Part shown: piece after piece, positions 21,936 to 31,990 of the stretch | Numbering within the stretch: position 1 is the first letter of the stretch | Layout: every line of letters starts with the position of its first letter | NCBI GenBank assembly: GCA_948567375.1 | Contig: OX419756.1 | Coordinates: 27,108,333 to 27,172,332, forward strand | Length of the DNA: 64,000 nucleotides | DNA from: Lunularia cruciata | Taxonomy: Eukaryota; Streptophyta; Marchantiopsida; Lunulariales; Lunulariaceae | Direction: 5' to 3' | The notes under the pieces: generated by a model | Databases searched by the model: none | Told to the model about the DNA's origin: nothing | What the model saw: only the letters and a program-made list of their open reading frames with translations | Position numbers and translations under genes: made by a program

Positions 21936-22508
21936 TCATGATTAGATAAAGATAATCATAACTAAGATAGAGTGGACTTTACTGTAGTGGAAGTGGAAAA
22001 GATGAGCACCACTATTTTGGATTCTAGTGTATTAACTTGGTATTATTCCTAGGTGTTTAACTTTGAGGAAAGAGTTGAGAACTCTTGGACACACAAGCCT
22101 TTTTGTTTTAGATTCTTTTATAGTCCAAGGATAGTCCATGTGAAGGAATCATTGACTTAGAGGTTGAGTTAAGATAAGACCACATGCTTAGGAGAATATT
22201 CCTATGAATATAGATATTCCTTTAGCTTTTTGACTTTATTTGACTTTTAGCCTAGTAACTTGAGTTACTCTAGTAATTAGTAGCTTTGGTGCATAGTTAT
22301 TTCAAAATTATATAAACTAGGGATGAGGAGGTACATCCTTTCATTTGCAACTATCTCTCTCTCATTGAGTTCTTTAGTGAGCAATGTCTTAGAGTGTTAG
22401 CCTTAGAGGATTATGATGGAGTTGGGGTTCCTTGCCTTCTTAGTCCATGGTACGCTACTATAATAGTCATCAAAGGTTCATCCTAAGTGAGAGATAAGCT
22501 TGCTCATA
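21936..22508 (+). mobile_element. Solo LTR inside element C (copy 2)
   Basis: Very similar to 14660-15228 along its whole length, including GGAAGTGGAAAAGATGA, the GTCCAAGGATAG block, the TATA box (AAATTATATAAAC near 22307) and the CATTTGCAACTATCTCTCT block. It ends GCTCATA where copy 1 ends GTTCACA. The first ~105 bases of copy 1 are not recognisable here, so the start is truncated or diverged. It carries the 5' regulatory part and no coding region. Confidence 0.75.
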
Positions 22509-22509
22509 G

Positions 22510-23425
22510 ATCAAGACCAACTTGTGATAACCAAGGAGTCAAAATGCTCAAGCATTAGCATTGATTCTTTGATATGTTTGGGTTTGTGCATGGTTATTTC
22601 TAATTTGGAACACAATTTCAAATCTCTCATAAACCGTCTCAAGGCTTCACCTTCTATACATCTAAAATAAGCATCATGGTGTTCTAGAATTGAGAAATGT
22701 AACTTCTTACTAAACCAATCTACCTCACTTTTTCCAATTGATCTTGTGATCTAACATATGTAGCATTCACAATTTAAAATTGCCCAATGACCGCACTCTT
22801 GAAGTCTTCCTATGTTAAGATTGGAGCAACAAATTGATGTTAAGTTTGCTCTGCCTAGAAGTATCTTCAAATTTTTGCCATTCCATCTTGTTGACTTAAA
22901 GCTAAGTGGATTTATCTCCAATCATTTAGGATATTTATGGCTTCAAAGTAAATTTCACAATCAAACATAAAGTTCTTTATTGCACTTGGTAGATTCTTGC
23001 TTTTGAAGACCTTTGGTTGCAAGTATTGAATATGATCTTCTCCTTCTTGAAATGTTGCTTACTCCAATTTCTCTTGTTATTGCACATTATGATCCCTCTC
23101 TTCCAACAATCAACTAACATGGTCAATTTTTTGTTACATAACAATGATAATTTTGGGCATTGCCATGATTACTATTCTATCAACTATTTATTCTCAATTA
23201 TCAAGGTTAATATATAGATACAACATGTCCATTGATCTCCATAAGATACATTCCAAAGGATCAATGGTTCATCAAACAAGGTGACTACATTCAAAAAATG
23301 TTGGCAAAAGAGACAAATAATGAACTATTGGAAATGGTGCTTTCATAGCACATAGATATAGAAATCCCAATGTTTTGGAGGAGATTGATTTGGTGGACCA
23401 TAAATTCTATCTATTCCATTCCCAC
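22510..23425 (-). pseudogene. Element C gag remnant
   Basis: The minus strand near 22920-23000 reads SKNLPSAIKNFMFDCEIYFE and AINILNDWR. This is a Ty3 capsid-type segment (NFLW.CE.YFEA....DWRK in relatives). Downstream the wording becomes frame-broken. No zinc knuckle is readable. Confidence 0.65.
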
Positions 23426-23436
23426 TCTAATACCAA
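23425..23436 (-). promoter_or_regulatory. Primer binding site of element C
   Basis: The minus strand has TTGGTATTAGAG immediately inside the LTR, an initiator-Met tRNA site with one transition in TGGTATCAGAG. It sets the direction of element C. Confidence 0.75.
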
Positions 23437-23910
23437 TGTAAAAGATCAAGGATAGAAATATGAGAATATGAAGCCAAGTCACATTAAAAATTTAAATTAC
23501 AGAGAACTTTGAATGCCAAGCATGAGCTTGGGCTTTGGTATTTATAGTGAAGCAACACATGGCGCTTGAGAAGATTCCAAGGAAGCTTCCCTCTCAAATT
23601 TACCTTCTTGGACTGCAAGCTAAGCTATCTTAGAAACTACCAAGGAAGCTCCCTACTTGAAGTCACCTCCTTGACATACAAGCTAAGCTAGTTTTTAACG
23701 TGATGTACAAGTTATCAATCCTTGGATAATACCTATATGCTTTACACTAAGAAACTTCCAAAGTGCTTCTAGAACATTTGAATAAGAAACTTCCTAGATG
23801 CTTCTAGTACATTCTTAGAATTCCTACCTATATTTGTCTTATTTTACTAACTTATTAGTCTCTACTAACTTGTCTTCTAACTTCATATTATTATATATAG
23901 CATACCAACA
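23437..23910 (-). repeat. Element C 5' LTR (474 bases)
   Basis: It runs from TGTAAAAGATCAAGG (next to the primer site) to GCATACCAACA, giving TG...CA ends on either strand. It is homologous to the two copies at 4.56-5.60 kb. The adjacent bases CATTG (23911-23915) start fragment G, so C was inserted in G. Confidence 0.8.
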
Positions 23911-24212
23911 CATTGAATCCTTGAATAACACTATTACTCTTTGGAGTATCAAATCCATTAAACCTTGATTGTTTCTCCTTCCATTTAAATTATTTCAACT
24001 TAAGCCTTATGAACCAAGAAAGTAACTTTCCAAAATATATACTTATATTTTTCACAAAGAAATTTCACTTCCATAGAAGCATTGCATTAATGAAAAAATA
24101 ACACAAAATTGTGCTTATTTGACTTATTGTAAATGAGAATACCATCTAAAAAATCATAACATGTTTTTCAAACAAGTCATTAAGTACATAATACAGTTGA
24201 TCCATTTTCATG
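23911..24212 (-). pseudogene. Fragment G, part 1: old Ty3 reverse transcriptase
   Basis: The minus strand reads MKMDQLYYVLNDLFEKHVMI, then FLDGILIYN. This is the same segment as MDQMHWVLDGLLDQ...LLDDMLIY of element C, with the second catalytic Asp lost. Going towards lower coordinates it continues in frame-broken form to KVTFLVHKA, the FLGH segment, until C's LTR. The missing upstream half of this RT segment is at 40530-40760, on the other side of element E. Confidence 0.7.
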
Positions 24213-24659
24213 CTTATATACATTGCTACATGTCATACATCATTGTCAACATCACACAATATAGAAGCAAAACTCACACATAAGTCATACATGGACTCTT
24301 AAGTGCCACAATGATCAATTTGTTCACACAACTCAAATCACACTCAATTAGATCAATATTTGATCTATCACTCAAAAATTTATCATCAATTGGGCACTAA
24401 TTATAGTCAAGCCACACACAATCTAGCTAAGAGAATCCAAGTGATGCTTGTCGGCCTTTGTCCACCATAACCAAGATCTCAAAGGTCAACATCAAAGAAG
24501 TGAGCTCTTTGGAGCTGCATTGAGCCCCATCATGTAGTCAATACCCCAAACAAAAAATCTGACCGTCAACAAGTAGTCTATGCTAAAATACTCCTAATTA
24601 CCAACAATACTACTCTAGAGTCCAAGCAATCCATGTGCACTACTACAAATGGTATGACA
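24213..24659 (-). repeat. Element E 3' LTR, internally shortened
   Basis: Bases 24312-24659 align with 40091-40529 of the 5' LTR. Shared blocks are the GATCAATTTGTTCACACAAC start, TCAAGCCACAC, TGACCGTCAACAAGTAGTC and the end ATGACA. Bases 24213-24311 are not clearly alignable but lie inside the TSD, so they are probably decayed LTR. Total 447 bases against 1329 for the 5' LTR points to a large internal deletion. Confidence 0.65.
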
Positions 24660-24690
24660 ACTATCGTGCATATCTCCCCTCTAGTTGGTG
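24660..24690 (-). promoter_or_regulatory. Polypurine tract of element E
   Basis: The minus strand has CTAGAGGGGAGATATG shortly before the 3' LTR start TGTCATACC. The purine-rich run is in the right place for plus-strand priming. The few pyrimidine-containing bases between it and the LTR make it a weak example. Confidence 0.5.
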
Positions 24691-24841
24691 GTTAGGTCTC
24701 TCTAACTCCAAATAGTTATCTACTCCAAGTATATGGAATACCCTATGGTGGGCAAAAGATAAAGAGGTTGGGTGCTATCGAGTCCAATCATTAGTCGCAC
24801 GTCTATAATATATACCATATAAAGGATGAACTAACAATAAG

Positions 24842-25177
24842 TCAAGTACATCTAAGATATAAACATTGTCTTTGAGGAGCCACCATGAGGGAAAGAGTCA
24901 AACATGCCATATGCCATCCTCTTGAACAACTATCACACACTAACATAGTAGCAAATCCACCAAAAGAGCCGCATAACATACACCACAAGCCTACTTGTAC
25001 AAGTACTAAGCTTGGGTCCATAGTACTATCAATGTTTGGGAGGTGGCATGGCACACAATTGTGCACATGATCCTTCCAAACAACACCATCATATCCTTCT
25101 AATACAAGGACTCTAGATAGAAAAACCTCACACACTCTCAAGATAATGCGGCCTATAGAAATATCAAGTGTCATCAA
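24842..25177 (-). pseudogene. Element E PHD-finger-like C-terminal module
   Basis: The frame has a possible zinc cluster CVPCHLPNID at residues 41-50. A PHD-type pattern follows at residues 66-110: CMLCG, nine residues, CDSC, SRGWH, MAC, a hydrophobic LSLMVAP stretch and a C-terminal CLYLRC. PHD fingers have the ligand order Cys4-His-Cys3. Seven of eight ligands and the Trp before the His are visible; the seventh ligand position reads Tyr (usual W-F-C-P-x-C). PHD fingers bind histone H3 tails in chromatin proteins. Here the module follows the integrase and precedes the polypurine tract, so it is probably the C-terminus of the pol polyprotein. It is open for 111 codons although the region between it and the integrase core has stops. 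Confidence 0.7.
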
Positions 25178-25189
25178 TGTTATTTGCTA

Positions 25190-26195
25190 TAGATATACAT
25201 AATCACTTAGATGAAATCAACAGATCAAGGATCTATAACCTCCTCCTTGAATGGTAGCATAACATAAGGTATCTTTATGTTGAGCAGTTGCCTAGTTCTT
25301 GAAGATTATCAACATCACTCTCCAAAAGATCTCTGCCCATTGAGGACTTGCGCTCATCCATACATCTGGATTGTCCAAGTCCAAAACAATAGTAGCATCT
25401 TGACTAATGGTTACAGGTAAATCTAGATCTCATCCATAGAGTAGAAAGTAAGGAGAGAAGGATGCTAAGGAGGGTTGCCAATTGAATTAATAACGCATGG
25501 CCAACCAAGGTAATTGGAGATCCAAATCTCCCAAGTGTCCTCTCTTCACCGTTTGAACCACTTCTTTGCTAAGCCATCTGCCTTAGGGTGATCTTGAGAG
25601 GTAGTATGTAGATCAATGAAAGCCTTGTCATACAAGACCTAAAACTCCCTGAACTCTGTATATTGATTACTCAAAACCTTAGTGGGTGCACCAAAATGAA
25701 TAAGAACCCAATCCAAGAACAAGTAAGTTGTCCCTTCAATGGACTTGTTAGGAAGTACCACTAGCTTAATCCACTTGGAGAAGTGTTCCACCATAACCAA
25801 AATGTACCGATGATGTCTCAGAGTCAATAGTAAAGGTCCAACAAAGTCTAAACTCCAATGATAACCCAACTCCATGATAGGTAATGGTTGTAATTGTGGC
25901 ATTGAAGCATTGAATGATGCTCTAACTTGGTCACAAACTATATATATGGTAACAAACTACTATACATTAGTTTGCATACCACACCAACAATAATGACTCT
26001 AGAGTAAGCTATTTGTATACTTTACTCTAAAATGTCCTAGCTCCTCATGAGCATGACGAACCAACTGTGGTCTCTAAGATGGAAGTGGTACTATTCTCAC
26101 TCTACCATCCTCCCATACATAAAGTATGTGTCTGCACTCCAATCTGAACCATCTAGCTCATTGAAGAACACGGTCTCTCTCCATGGCCCCAAATT
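25190..26195 (-). pseudogene. Element E integrase remnant
   Basis: In N to C order. The zinc-binding part near 25930-26090 reads VRHAHEELGHFRVKYTNSLL, with both His, and IVCDQVRASF, where one of the two Cys is certain. The core at 25639-25902 has MELGYHWSLDFVGPLL (first Asp) and TKVLSNQYTEFREF, where the second catalytic Asp is Asn. The third motif near 25540-25600 reads DHPKADGLAKEVVQTVKR, with a Lys-Glu in place of the usual A-E-R. The D to N change corresponds to G to A on this strand. Stops separate the pieces. Element D was inserted at its N-terminal edge. Confidence 0.85.
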
Positions 26196-26200
26196 TGCAT

Positions 26201-26941
26201 TGTAATATTCCAAGAAGAGAGAAACACAATAGAGAAAACACAAATTCCACACTCAAACCCCGATGCTCCAAAGAAACACCTTCTCTTTATTATATAGCCA
26301 AAGAGGATCTCCTCCAAGAAAACTCTACCATAGGATTAGGTACATGGATAGGTGACCTATCAGCAAGCTCCACCCTTAGATTACTTGCTTAGATGGGTGA
26401 CATGTTGGTCCTGGTCCCATATGGTTGGTCAAATAGGATTTGATCATAAGGAATCTTTTAGAGAATCTTCTTGTAAGAATCTTGGAATCCCATGGGTGAG
26501 GTATCATTGGAAAGCTTATGATAAGAAAAACCTAGGGGACTAAAGGCTAGCCCTTCTTCTATTGGGGGGGGGGAGACTTTTGATATATTTTTGAGACCTA
26601 ATTCATATATTTAGGCCTCCAAAATTACCTCTCAAGTTTTCAAGCCTATTTTGGCTTCTACTTTGATAGTAGAAGTTCTCTTTTGGTGATAACTCTATCT
26701 GATCTACTTTCTTTATCATGTGTAACATCCTTCCAAATATCACCACCCTAAGTTTCACCTTTAGATCATATGCCTAGCTAAAGTTTCTTAAGTTTCCAAA
26801 CATATTTCTAGCTTATTAGTAAAAGTACTCTATTGGTGATACCTTTGTTTGATCTTCTTAGTCAATTATGTATAAATTTTTTCCAAATGTTACCAAACCA
26901 AATCTCATCTCTAGATCATATGTCTAACTATTGGTATTATA
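26201..26941 (-). repeat. Element D 3' LTR (741 bases)
   Basis: It runs from TGTAATATTCCAAG to GGTATTATA. It is clearly diverged from its 5' partner at many positions. It includes the ~155-base internal tandem duplication also present in A. A run of ten or so G (26566-26575) is unusual for this family and could be an assembly or slippage feature. Confidence 0.88.
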
Positions 26942-26962
26942 AACCTCCCTCCTTTAAAGACT
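26942..26962 (-). promoter_or_regulatory. Polypurine tract of element D
   Basis: The minus strand has AAAGGAGGGAGG followed by TTTATAATACC, directly before the 3' LTR. It corresponds to the tract of element B. Confidence 0.8.
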
Positions 26963-27019
26963 TACAATGCACTCGTTGCAAAGTTGTTGCTCAAAAGATT
27001 TCACTAACACTGGTACATG

Positions 27020-27160
27020 GGTCAAGTTGGCTATTGGCTCCCATGTCATCTCATACAATGAGTAACCTTTCCAATGTACCAGGTATTTCACAAGTGGATG
27101 GCAAGTACTCTGGATGCGCTTCTGGAGAATGCGTTTGACTTCATACTCCTTTGTATCATC
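27020..27160 (-). CDS. Element D chromodomain, open
   Basis: One minus-strand frame reads without a stop from YEVKRILQKRI through LVKYLVHWKGYSLYEMTWEP and IANL to a stop about 25 codons later. These are the chromodomain signatures: the YEV strand, the YLV.WKGY strand and T-W-E-P-x-x-N-L. The three aromatic positions of the methyl-lysine cage (Tyr of YEV, Trp of HWKGY, and the aromatic at S-L-Y-E) can all be read. Chromodomains at the end of Ty3 integrase recognise histone marks and steer insertion into heterochromatin. The upstream part (27160-27700) is frame-broken, so the domain cannot be made as one protein with the integrase now. Confidence 0.85.
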
Positions 27161-27689
27161 AATGATTGATGGATAAGGTCAAATTTCTTGTAAGGAAGGA
27201 AACTTTTCTAGTTGGAGTGCATATTTTCATAATAAGGAGACATGGAATACTTGATGAATATTCATGTGAGCTGGTAGTTTGAGGTTGTAGATTATTGTGC
27301 CAATTCTACAAGGTATGGAGAAAGGTCCAATGAAATGTGGTTTGAGCATGCAAGGACCAACTAATGTAAGGTTGGTTGTTGATAACCAGATTTGATCCCC
27401 CACATCAAACTCTAGGTGTTGGCAATGTGCATTTGCATATTTTTTTGTTGATTTTGAGCAATCTACAACTTGTTTTTGGCGCTCTCCACTCCTTGTTGGA
27501 TTTTGGAAACAAAAGTATTGACAGCCTCCAACTTGCTATCCACCGGGTGGATCTTCATCAAGGTTGATGGTGTGAGAGGAATTTTTCCATACATTAGGAA
27601 GAATGGTGTGACCTATGCGGATGTATTCATTGAATTGTTGTAAACAAACTCCACTAGTGGAAGTAAGGTGTCCCACCTTTCTTGCTCTT

Positions 27690-28302
27690 CTAGAGTGAAG
27701 CCCTTAAGCATGTCCTAAATAGTAAAATTAGCCCTTTCTGTCTGACCATCAGTCTGTGGATGGTAGGTTGTGGATATGGCCAATTTGGGTTTGAAGAGAC
27801 CAAAGGGTGTTCTCCAAAACAAATTGGTGAATTGAGTGCCCCTATCAATGATGAGCACCCGAGACAAGCCATAGTGAGAAAACATGACATCTAATTGAGC
27901 TAATTGTGGAGCCATCATATCCTTGGTAGTAGGATATACATGGATCATTTTGCTAAGCCAATCAACAAAGACAATGATGGAGTCAAATCTTGAGGTGGTC
28001 TTGGGCAATTCACAAATTAGATCCATGCTTACGTGTTCTCAATGGTGTACAAGAGTAGGAAGTGGTTGAAGGAGGCATGTGGGAACTTGATTAGATGCTT
28101 TATTTTGTTGGCAAAGGAGGTAAACTTGAACATACTCCATCACATTGTTGCTCATCTTGGGCCAATAATAATTGCATTTGGCTGCATCTAAGGTTTTGTC
28201 CATTCCAACATGATTGACAATGGTAGAATCATGACATTTTGCTAGGATGGTGGTCCTTAGGTCCTTGTCATCTGGGATCCATAACCTGCCATCCCAAAAC
28301 AT
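27690..28302 (-). pseudogene. Element D integrase, catalytic residues kept
   Basis: The frame at 28039-28302 is the zinc-binding part: KCHDSTIVNHVG gives both His, and VQVYLLCQQNK gives one Cys while the other reads Tyr. The frame at 27715-28026 is the catalytic core. MDLICELPKTTSRFDS has the first Asp, IIDRGTQFTNLFW the second and YHPQTDGQTERAN the Glu. The D-D-E set is therefore complete in one open frame of 103 codons. Frame changes separate the two parts from each other and from the C-terminal section. Confidence 0.9.
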
Positions 28303-28439
28303 GAGTCCTTTAGTATTGGTGACACCTTTAAATGATCAAGGTCCTACAATTTATGGGTCAATTTTTACAGCAACAAGTATCCTTGGTCAGAATTTAGGGT
28401 TTATCTTTACCTCTACCACCAGATTGTTTTCCATAAAAA

Positions 28440-28880
28440 TTTAGGTGAATGCATCTACCAATTGCCTCTTACCTTCCACATACGTCATCATCATGTTGAA
28501 TTGTTATCTCCACTATGCCCATCAAATCTATTGATGCAAGAGATCTTTCTATGTCTTGAGGTAGACTAGAGGTTTGTGATCTATCTCCACTACAAATGCC
28601 TTCTTGCTAAGATAGTGCTTCCAATGCTTGGTTGCAAGGACAATAACCAACTCTTCTTGTTTGGTGGTGTGATAGTTGCATTCTATTGGTAAGAACTTCT
28701 GAGGGAAATATCCAACAGGGTGCTATCTGTCATACCACTATTGTAGGATTGCTCCTATTTTTATGGTTAATGCATCCATAGCCAACTTGATTGGATGTTT
28801 TGGGTCATAAAATTTCAAGATTGGTGCATGTAGTAATGCATCTTTCAATTCTTGAAAGGCCAATTCTTATGCAGTTCCCC
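28440..28880 (-). pseudogene. Element D RNase H remnant
   Basis: By alignment to A and B the minus strand holds the LTTDAS-type strand, the Y.S.KL segment near 28700 and the HYLL...VEIDHKPL part near 28580-28640, all in different frames. The connection to RT (KDFSKV and QREKVDVGNC frames) lies at 28805-28960. No frame stays open over the whole domain. Confidence 0.75.
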
Positions 28881-28889
28881 ACATCTACT

Positions 28890-29700
28890 TTTTCTCTTTG
28901 TTGAGCAATGCCATTAGAGGATATACCACCTTGGAAAAGTCCTTGAAAAATCAATAATAGAACCCCATCAAACCCAAGAAGCTCTCGAGGTGAGTCTGAT
29001 CCTCTAGAGCACACCATTTTTTAATGATCTTTATTTTGTCAATCAACACTTGGATACCTATTGCACTTACTCTATGCTCCAAATAGTCTACTTCAAACTT
29101 GCAAAACTCACACTTTGAGATTTTGGTGTACAATTGATTCTATCATAGAATTTAGAGGACTTCTCTTAAATGTTGCTTGTGTTCTATCATTGTCCTACTA
29201 TAGACAAGAATATCATCTAGGAAAACAATTTATAGATTTATCCAAGTATGTATGAACTATGTCATTCATCAAACTCATGAAAGTGGCTGGTGCATTGGTG
29301 AGGCCAAACGATCTCACCAGGTACTCAAAGTGACCATACTTTGTTTGAAAGGCAATTTTATGAATATCTTCCTTTGCAATCCAAATCTGGTTGTACACGC
29401 TTTGAAGATCAAGTTCGGTCAAGTATTTTGCCCCATTGAGTTGATCAAACAAAGTTGTCCATGCAAGGTAAGGAGTATTTGTTCTTCATTTTCTGTTGAT
29501 TTAAGGCCCAATAGTCAATGCACATGCACATTGTACCATCCTTTTTGTTTACAAGCGAGATAGGAATACCATATGGTGATACGTTGGGTTGGACAAATCC
29601 TTTGTACAACATATCTTCAATTTGAGCCTTACATTCCTCCAACTCATGAGGTGATAGACGGTATGGGGCCTTACAAGGAGGTATCTTCCTAGGAATTATC
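28890..29700 (-). pseudogene. Element D reverse transcriptase remnant
   Basis: The frame at 29445-29642 reads CKAQIEDMLYKGFVQPNVSP, then CIDYWALNQQK and KYSLPCMDN. The frame at 29213-29452 reads FDQLNGAKYLTELDLQSVYN (catalytic Asp present) and [16 protein letters not shown]. Just after it a frame change hides the F-L-D-D-I-L-V-Y segment near 29205-29225, which still has both catalytic Asp codons. The connection SFLGLMGFYY follows at 28951-29133. Each frame is broken by one or two indels rather than by many stops. Confidence 0.87.
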
Positions 29701-29749
29701 TTAATTTTATGGTCTACTCTCCTTTTTGGTGGTAATCCTAATGGTAGGT

Positions 29750-30320
29750 CATTCTAGAAGATATCTTGGAACTCATTAACCACATCTTTCAAATTTTGAG
29801 GAACTTTTTTGTTGAGTTGTGCACTCTAGACTTCTCTTATTAGACCCATAAAACATCTATTTGTATTATAAATTACTATTTTCCCTATGACATCAAGAGA
29901 ATACTTCTTGCCTATGTGCTCTATCTTTAACTCCAATGATCTTCCCTTGGTGAGTTCTCATAACTTTCTTTCTCCAATCAACCATGGGATTGTAGTGCTC
30001 CATCCACGGTATGCCTAAGATTGCATCATAACGAGCTAATTGTATTAGTCACCACTAATTGCTTCTTGATTTTCTCCTATAGAGAGTGCTACTTTTCTAG
30101 GTAACGACTCAATCCTCTTTGTCTTTCCATTAGATAACTCAACTTCTTTGCTCTCATCCTTCTTTAGATCTATTTCCAATCTCAATGCAATAGAGCAAGA
30201 CAAGAAATTCTCTATTGCTCCAAGGTCTATCAATACTCTCACTTGATTGCCTTCTGGGACTTTATTCACAACAATCAATTATGAGTTTGCCTTTGCACTT
30301 GTTCGCTTCCTCCCCTCACT
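29750..30320 (-). pseudogene. Element D protease and linker remnant
   Basis: The frame at 30045-30278 carries MIVVNKVPEGNQVRVLIDLG and AIENFLS, the protease active site with D-L-G where D-S/T-G is usual. The later flap and MPW motif and the linker DVVNEF-type segment (29760-30000) are frame-shifted. Wording is very close to A (8176-8508), confirming one family. Confidence 0.83.
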
Positions 30321-30399
30321 TCTTTACCTCCCAATTGAGCTAGTAAGGCCACAAGGTATATTTATTTGCAATCTTTAAGGCTGTAAGGTACATTTATTG

Positions 30400-31470
30400 G
30401 TGATCTTTGTTTTTCGAGGTGATGTTTGCATCTTCCTCTTCAATTTGTCTCTCCATGTTGTTCAACTATTGCATGTATGGAGACCAATGGCCTCTGAGAA
30501 CACAAGCACAACAGTTGATGGATATGTGCCCAATACAACCACAATTGTAACAACAATGTTGTTTTTCTTGAGGTCCTTCCCCTCGTGCAACTCCTCTTTC
30601 CATTCTTCCACTTGTCCTTGTTCTCCTTGGAGTGGTTGTGCTCCTTGATCTTGAAACCAAAGGTTGCTCAATTCCATAGGAACTGGTCCACCTACTTGTG
30701 GCATTTCAGCCCAATAATGTTGAAATAGAACTACTCCTTCACCTCCTCCAAGTGCCCTAGCTATTCTTTGAGTGCAAGCAATGGCCTCAAATTCAATATA
30801 AGGATTTTGTACCATGATTTCTTGGCAAATCCTCTCCTTCAACCCTAATTTGAAATTTTCTAGTGCCTTTGTTATGCTCATGTTAGTTATTGCGACTTGC
30901 AGATCAAGAAAGCCCTTTATGTACTCCTCTATGCTATTCTTCTACCTCAATCCCTATAGTTGGCTTCAAGCTATCTGCATGGAGTCCACAGACTGGAAAT
31001 TCTTCAACAATCCTTCTTGCATTGTTATCCATGTGACCTCTCTTCCTTTTGCCAAACTTGATCATTCCCAAGCATTGTACTTGACCGATAAAGCCCTCAC
31101 ATGGTAATGTGAGGCCTTTATTGGTCAAGTACCCACATGCAAACACGCTTGCGGACTGCTTGGTGATCTTCATTTAAAACAATCTGAAGTATTGATTCAT
31201 CCTCAAAATCCAATTCTCCATTACTCCCATCAAAAGTTGCCCTTTGTAGGGCTCAATGTTGTAGGTCTTCTTCATTCGTAATAACAATGTGGCTTCATTG
31301 TTGACCACGTTTGGTGCCATTGGCATGGGTGCCTCTCCAAGAACTTCAACCGCAAGTATTGGGTTTTGAAATGGTTCTCCCTCTTGCATTACTTGGTCAT
31401 TCTTATAGGTTTATACTTGACTTTCTAATGCCTCCATGGTCATCTTGATCTCTCAAAACTTGTTCAACAT
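30400..31470 (-). pseudogene. Element D gag remnant
   Basis: From the N-terminus: the Met/Gln-rich segment and MQEGEPFQNPILAVE (31174-31389) ending ILRMNQYFRLF; then MKITKQSASVFACGYLTNKG (30934-31173); then ENFKLGLKERICQEIMVQNP and RIARALGGGEGV (30462-30881). Next, in another frame, comes the zinc knuckle CYNCGCIGHISINC near 30520-30560, with its C-x2-C-x4-H-x4-C pattern intact. Gag would package element RNA. A snap-back palindrome (31077-31132) and a 112-base duplication (31427-31650) interrupt it. Confidence 0.85.
31077..31132. repeat. Palindromic insertion in element D gag
   Basis: Two 25-base arms (31077-31101 and 31108-31132) are inverted copies with two mismatches, around a 6-base loop TGGTAA. 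At the same place A reads GTACAATGTGAGGGC without the left arm. The left arm is therefore an inserted inverted copy of its neighbour, as left by a template switch. Confidence 0.85.
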
Positions 31471-31650
31471 CCCTTGCATTCCTTGCATCAACTCTTGCAA
31501 CTATGGATCCATGGTTCTTGCAAACACTCAATCTCTGTAATGCCTCCATGGTCATCTTGATCTCTCAAAACTTGTTCAACGTCCCTTGCATTCCTTGCAT
31601 CAACTCTTGCAACTATAGATCCATGGTTCTTGCAAACACTCAATCTCTAC
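31427..31650. repeat. 112-base tandem duplication in element D
   Basis: Two consecutive 112-base copies (31427-31538 and 31539-31650) differ at only about two positions (CATCCC/CGTCCC and ATGGATC/ATAGATC). They cover the Met/Gln-rich start of gag. The low divergence against the strongly diverged surroundings indicates a late duplication. Confidence 0.88.
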
Positions 31651-31669
31651 TTCCTACTTCAATAGAGAG

Positions 31670-31990
31670 TTAATAAGATCACTTGAGAGAGCGCACAAAC
31701 TATCAAGTCTACAATTGGAACTTCAAAGACTATCACTCGTTGATAATATTCATCACCAAAATTCTTAACTATAAAATCCCTAAACATCACTTTTGGTCTA
31801 ATTACATAATGAATTTCTACTTGAGAGGATTTGGGACATTCAAATCCACCACAAAAAAATGTAGATTGTCCAATCCCACTCTCTATTGTAAATCAATATA
31901 AGAAGAATCATTGGGTTTGGTAAATTCATCACTATGTCCATGAACTCTACTCCAAAATGATAAACAAGATATACTCTCAATTGCTCTTGC
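31670..31990 (-). pseudogene. Element D leader ORF remnant
   Basis: The minus strand reads LRVYLVYHFGVEFMDIVMNL, then PNPMILLILIYNRE and DWTIYIF, matching the leader ORF of A and B. Further stops and frame changes follow before gag. Position and sequence conservation in three copies argue for a real former gene. Confidence 0.6.

Larger units (their letters stand above)
19670..23910 (-). mobile_element. Element C: older Ty3/gypsy family, truncated
   Basis: Minus-strand order: 5' LTR (23437-23910), primer site, gag, protease region, RT, start of RNase H. At 19669 it is cut by the insertion of B; the integrase side is not found with confidence beyond B. A solo LTR (21936-22508) interrupts it between gag and protease. 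It is more diverged than A, B and D, and its RT wording is different, so it is another family. The same family supplies the LTR-like pair at 4.56-5.60 kb and the host fragment G. Confidence 0.8.

Noticed and set aside
26566..26575. Run of about ten G
   Set aside because: Could be a G-quadruplex part, but it is a single run and a likely slippage or assembly feature inside the LTR.
29252..29563. 103-codon plus-strand frame
   Set aside because: Antisense shadow of the element D reverse transcriptase.
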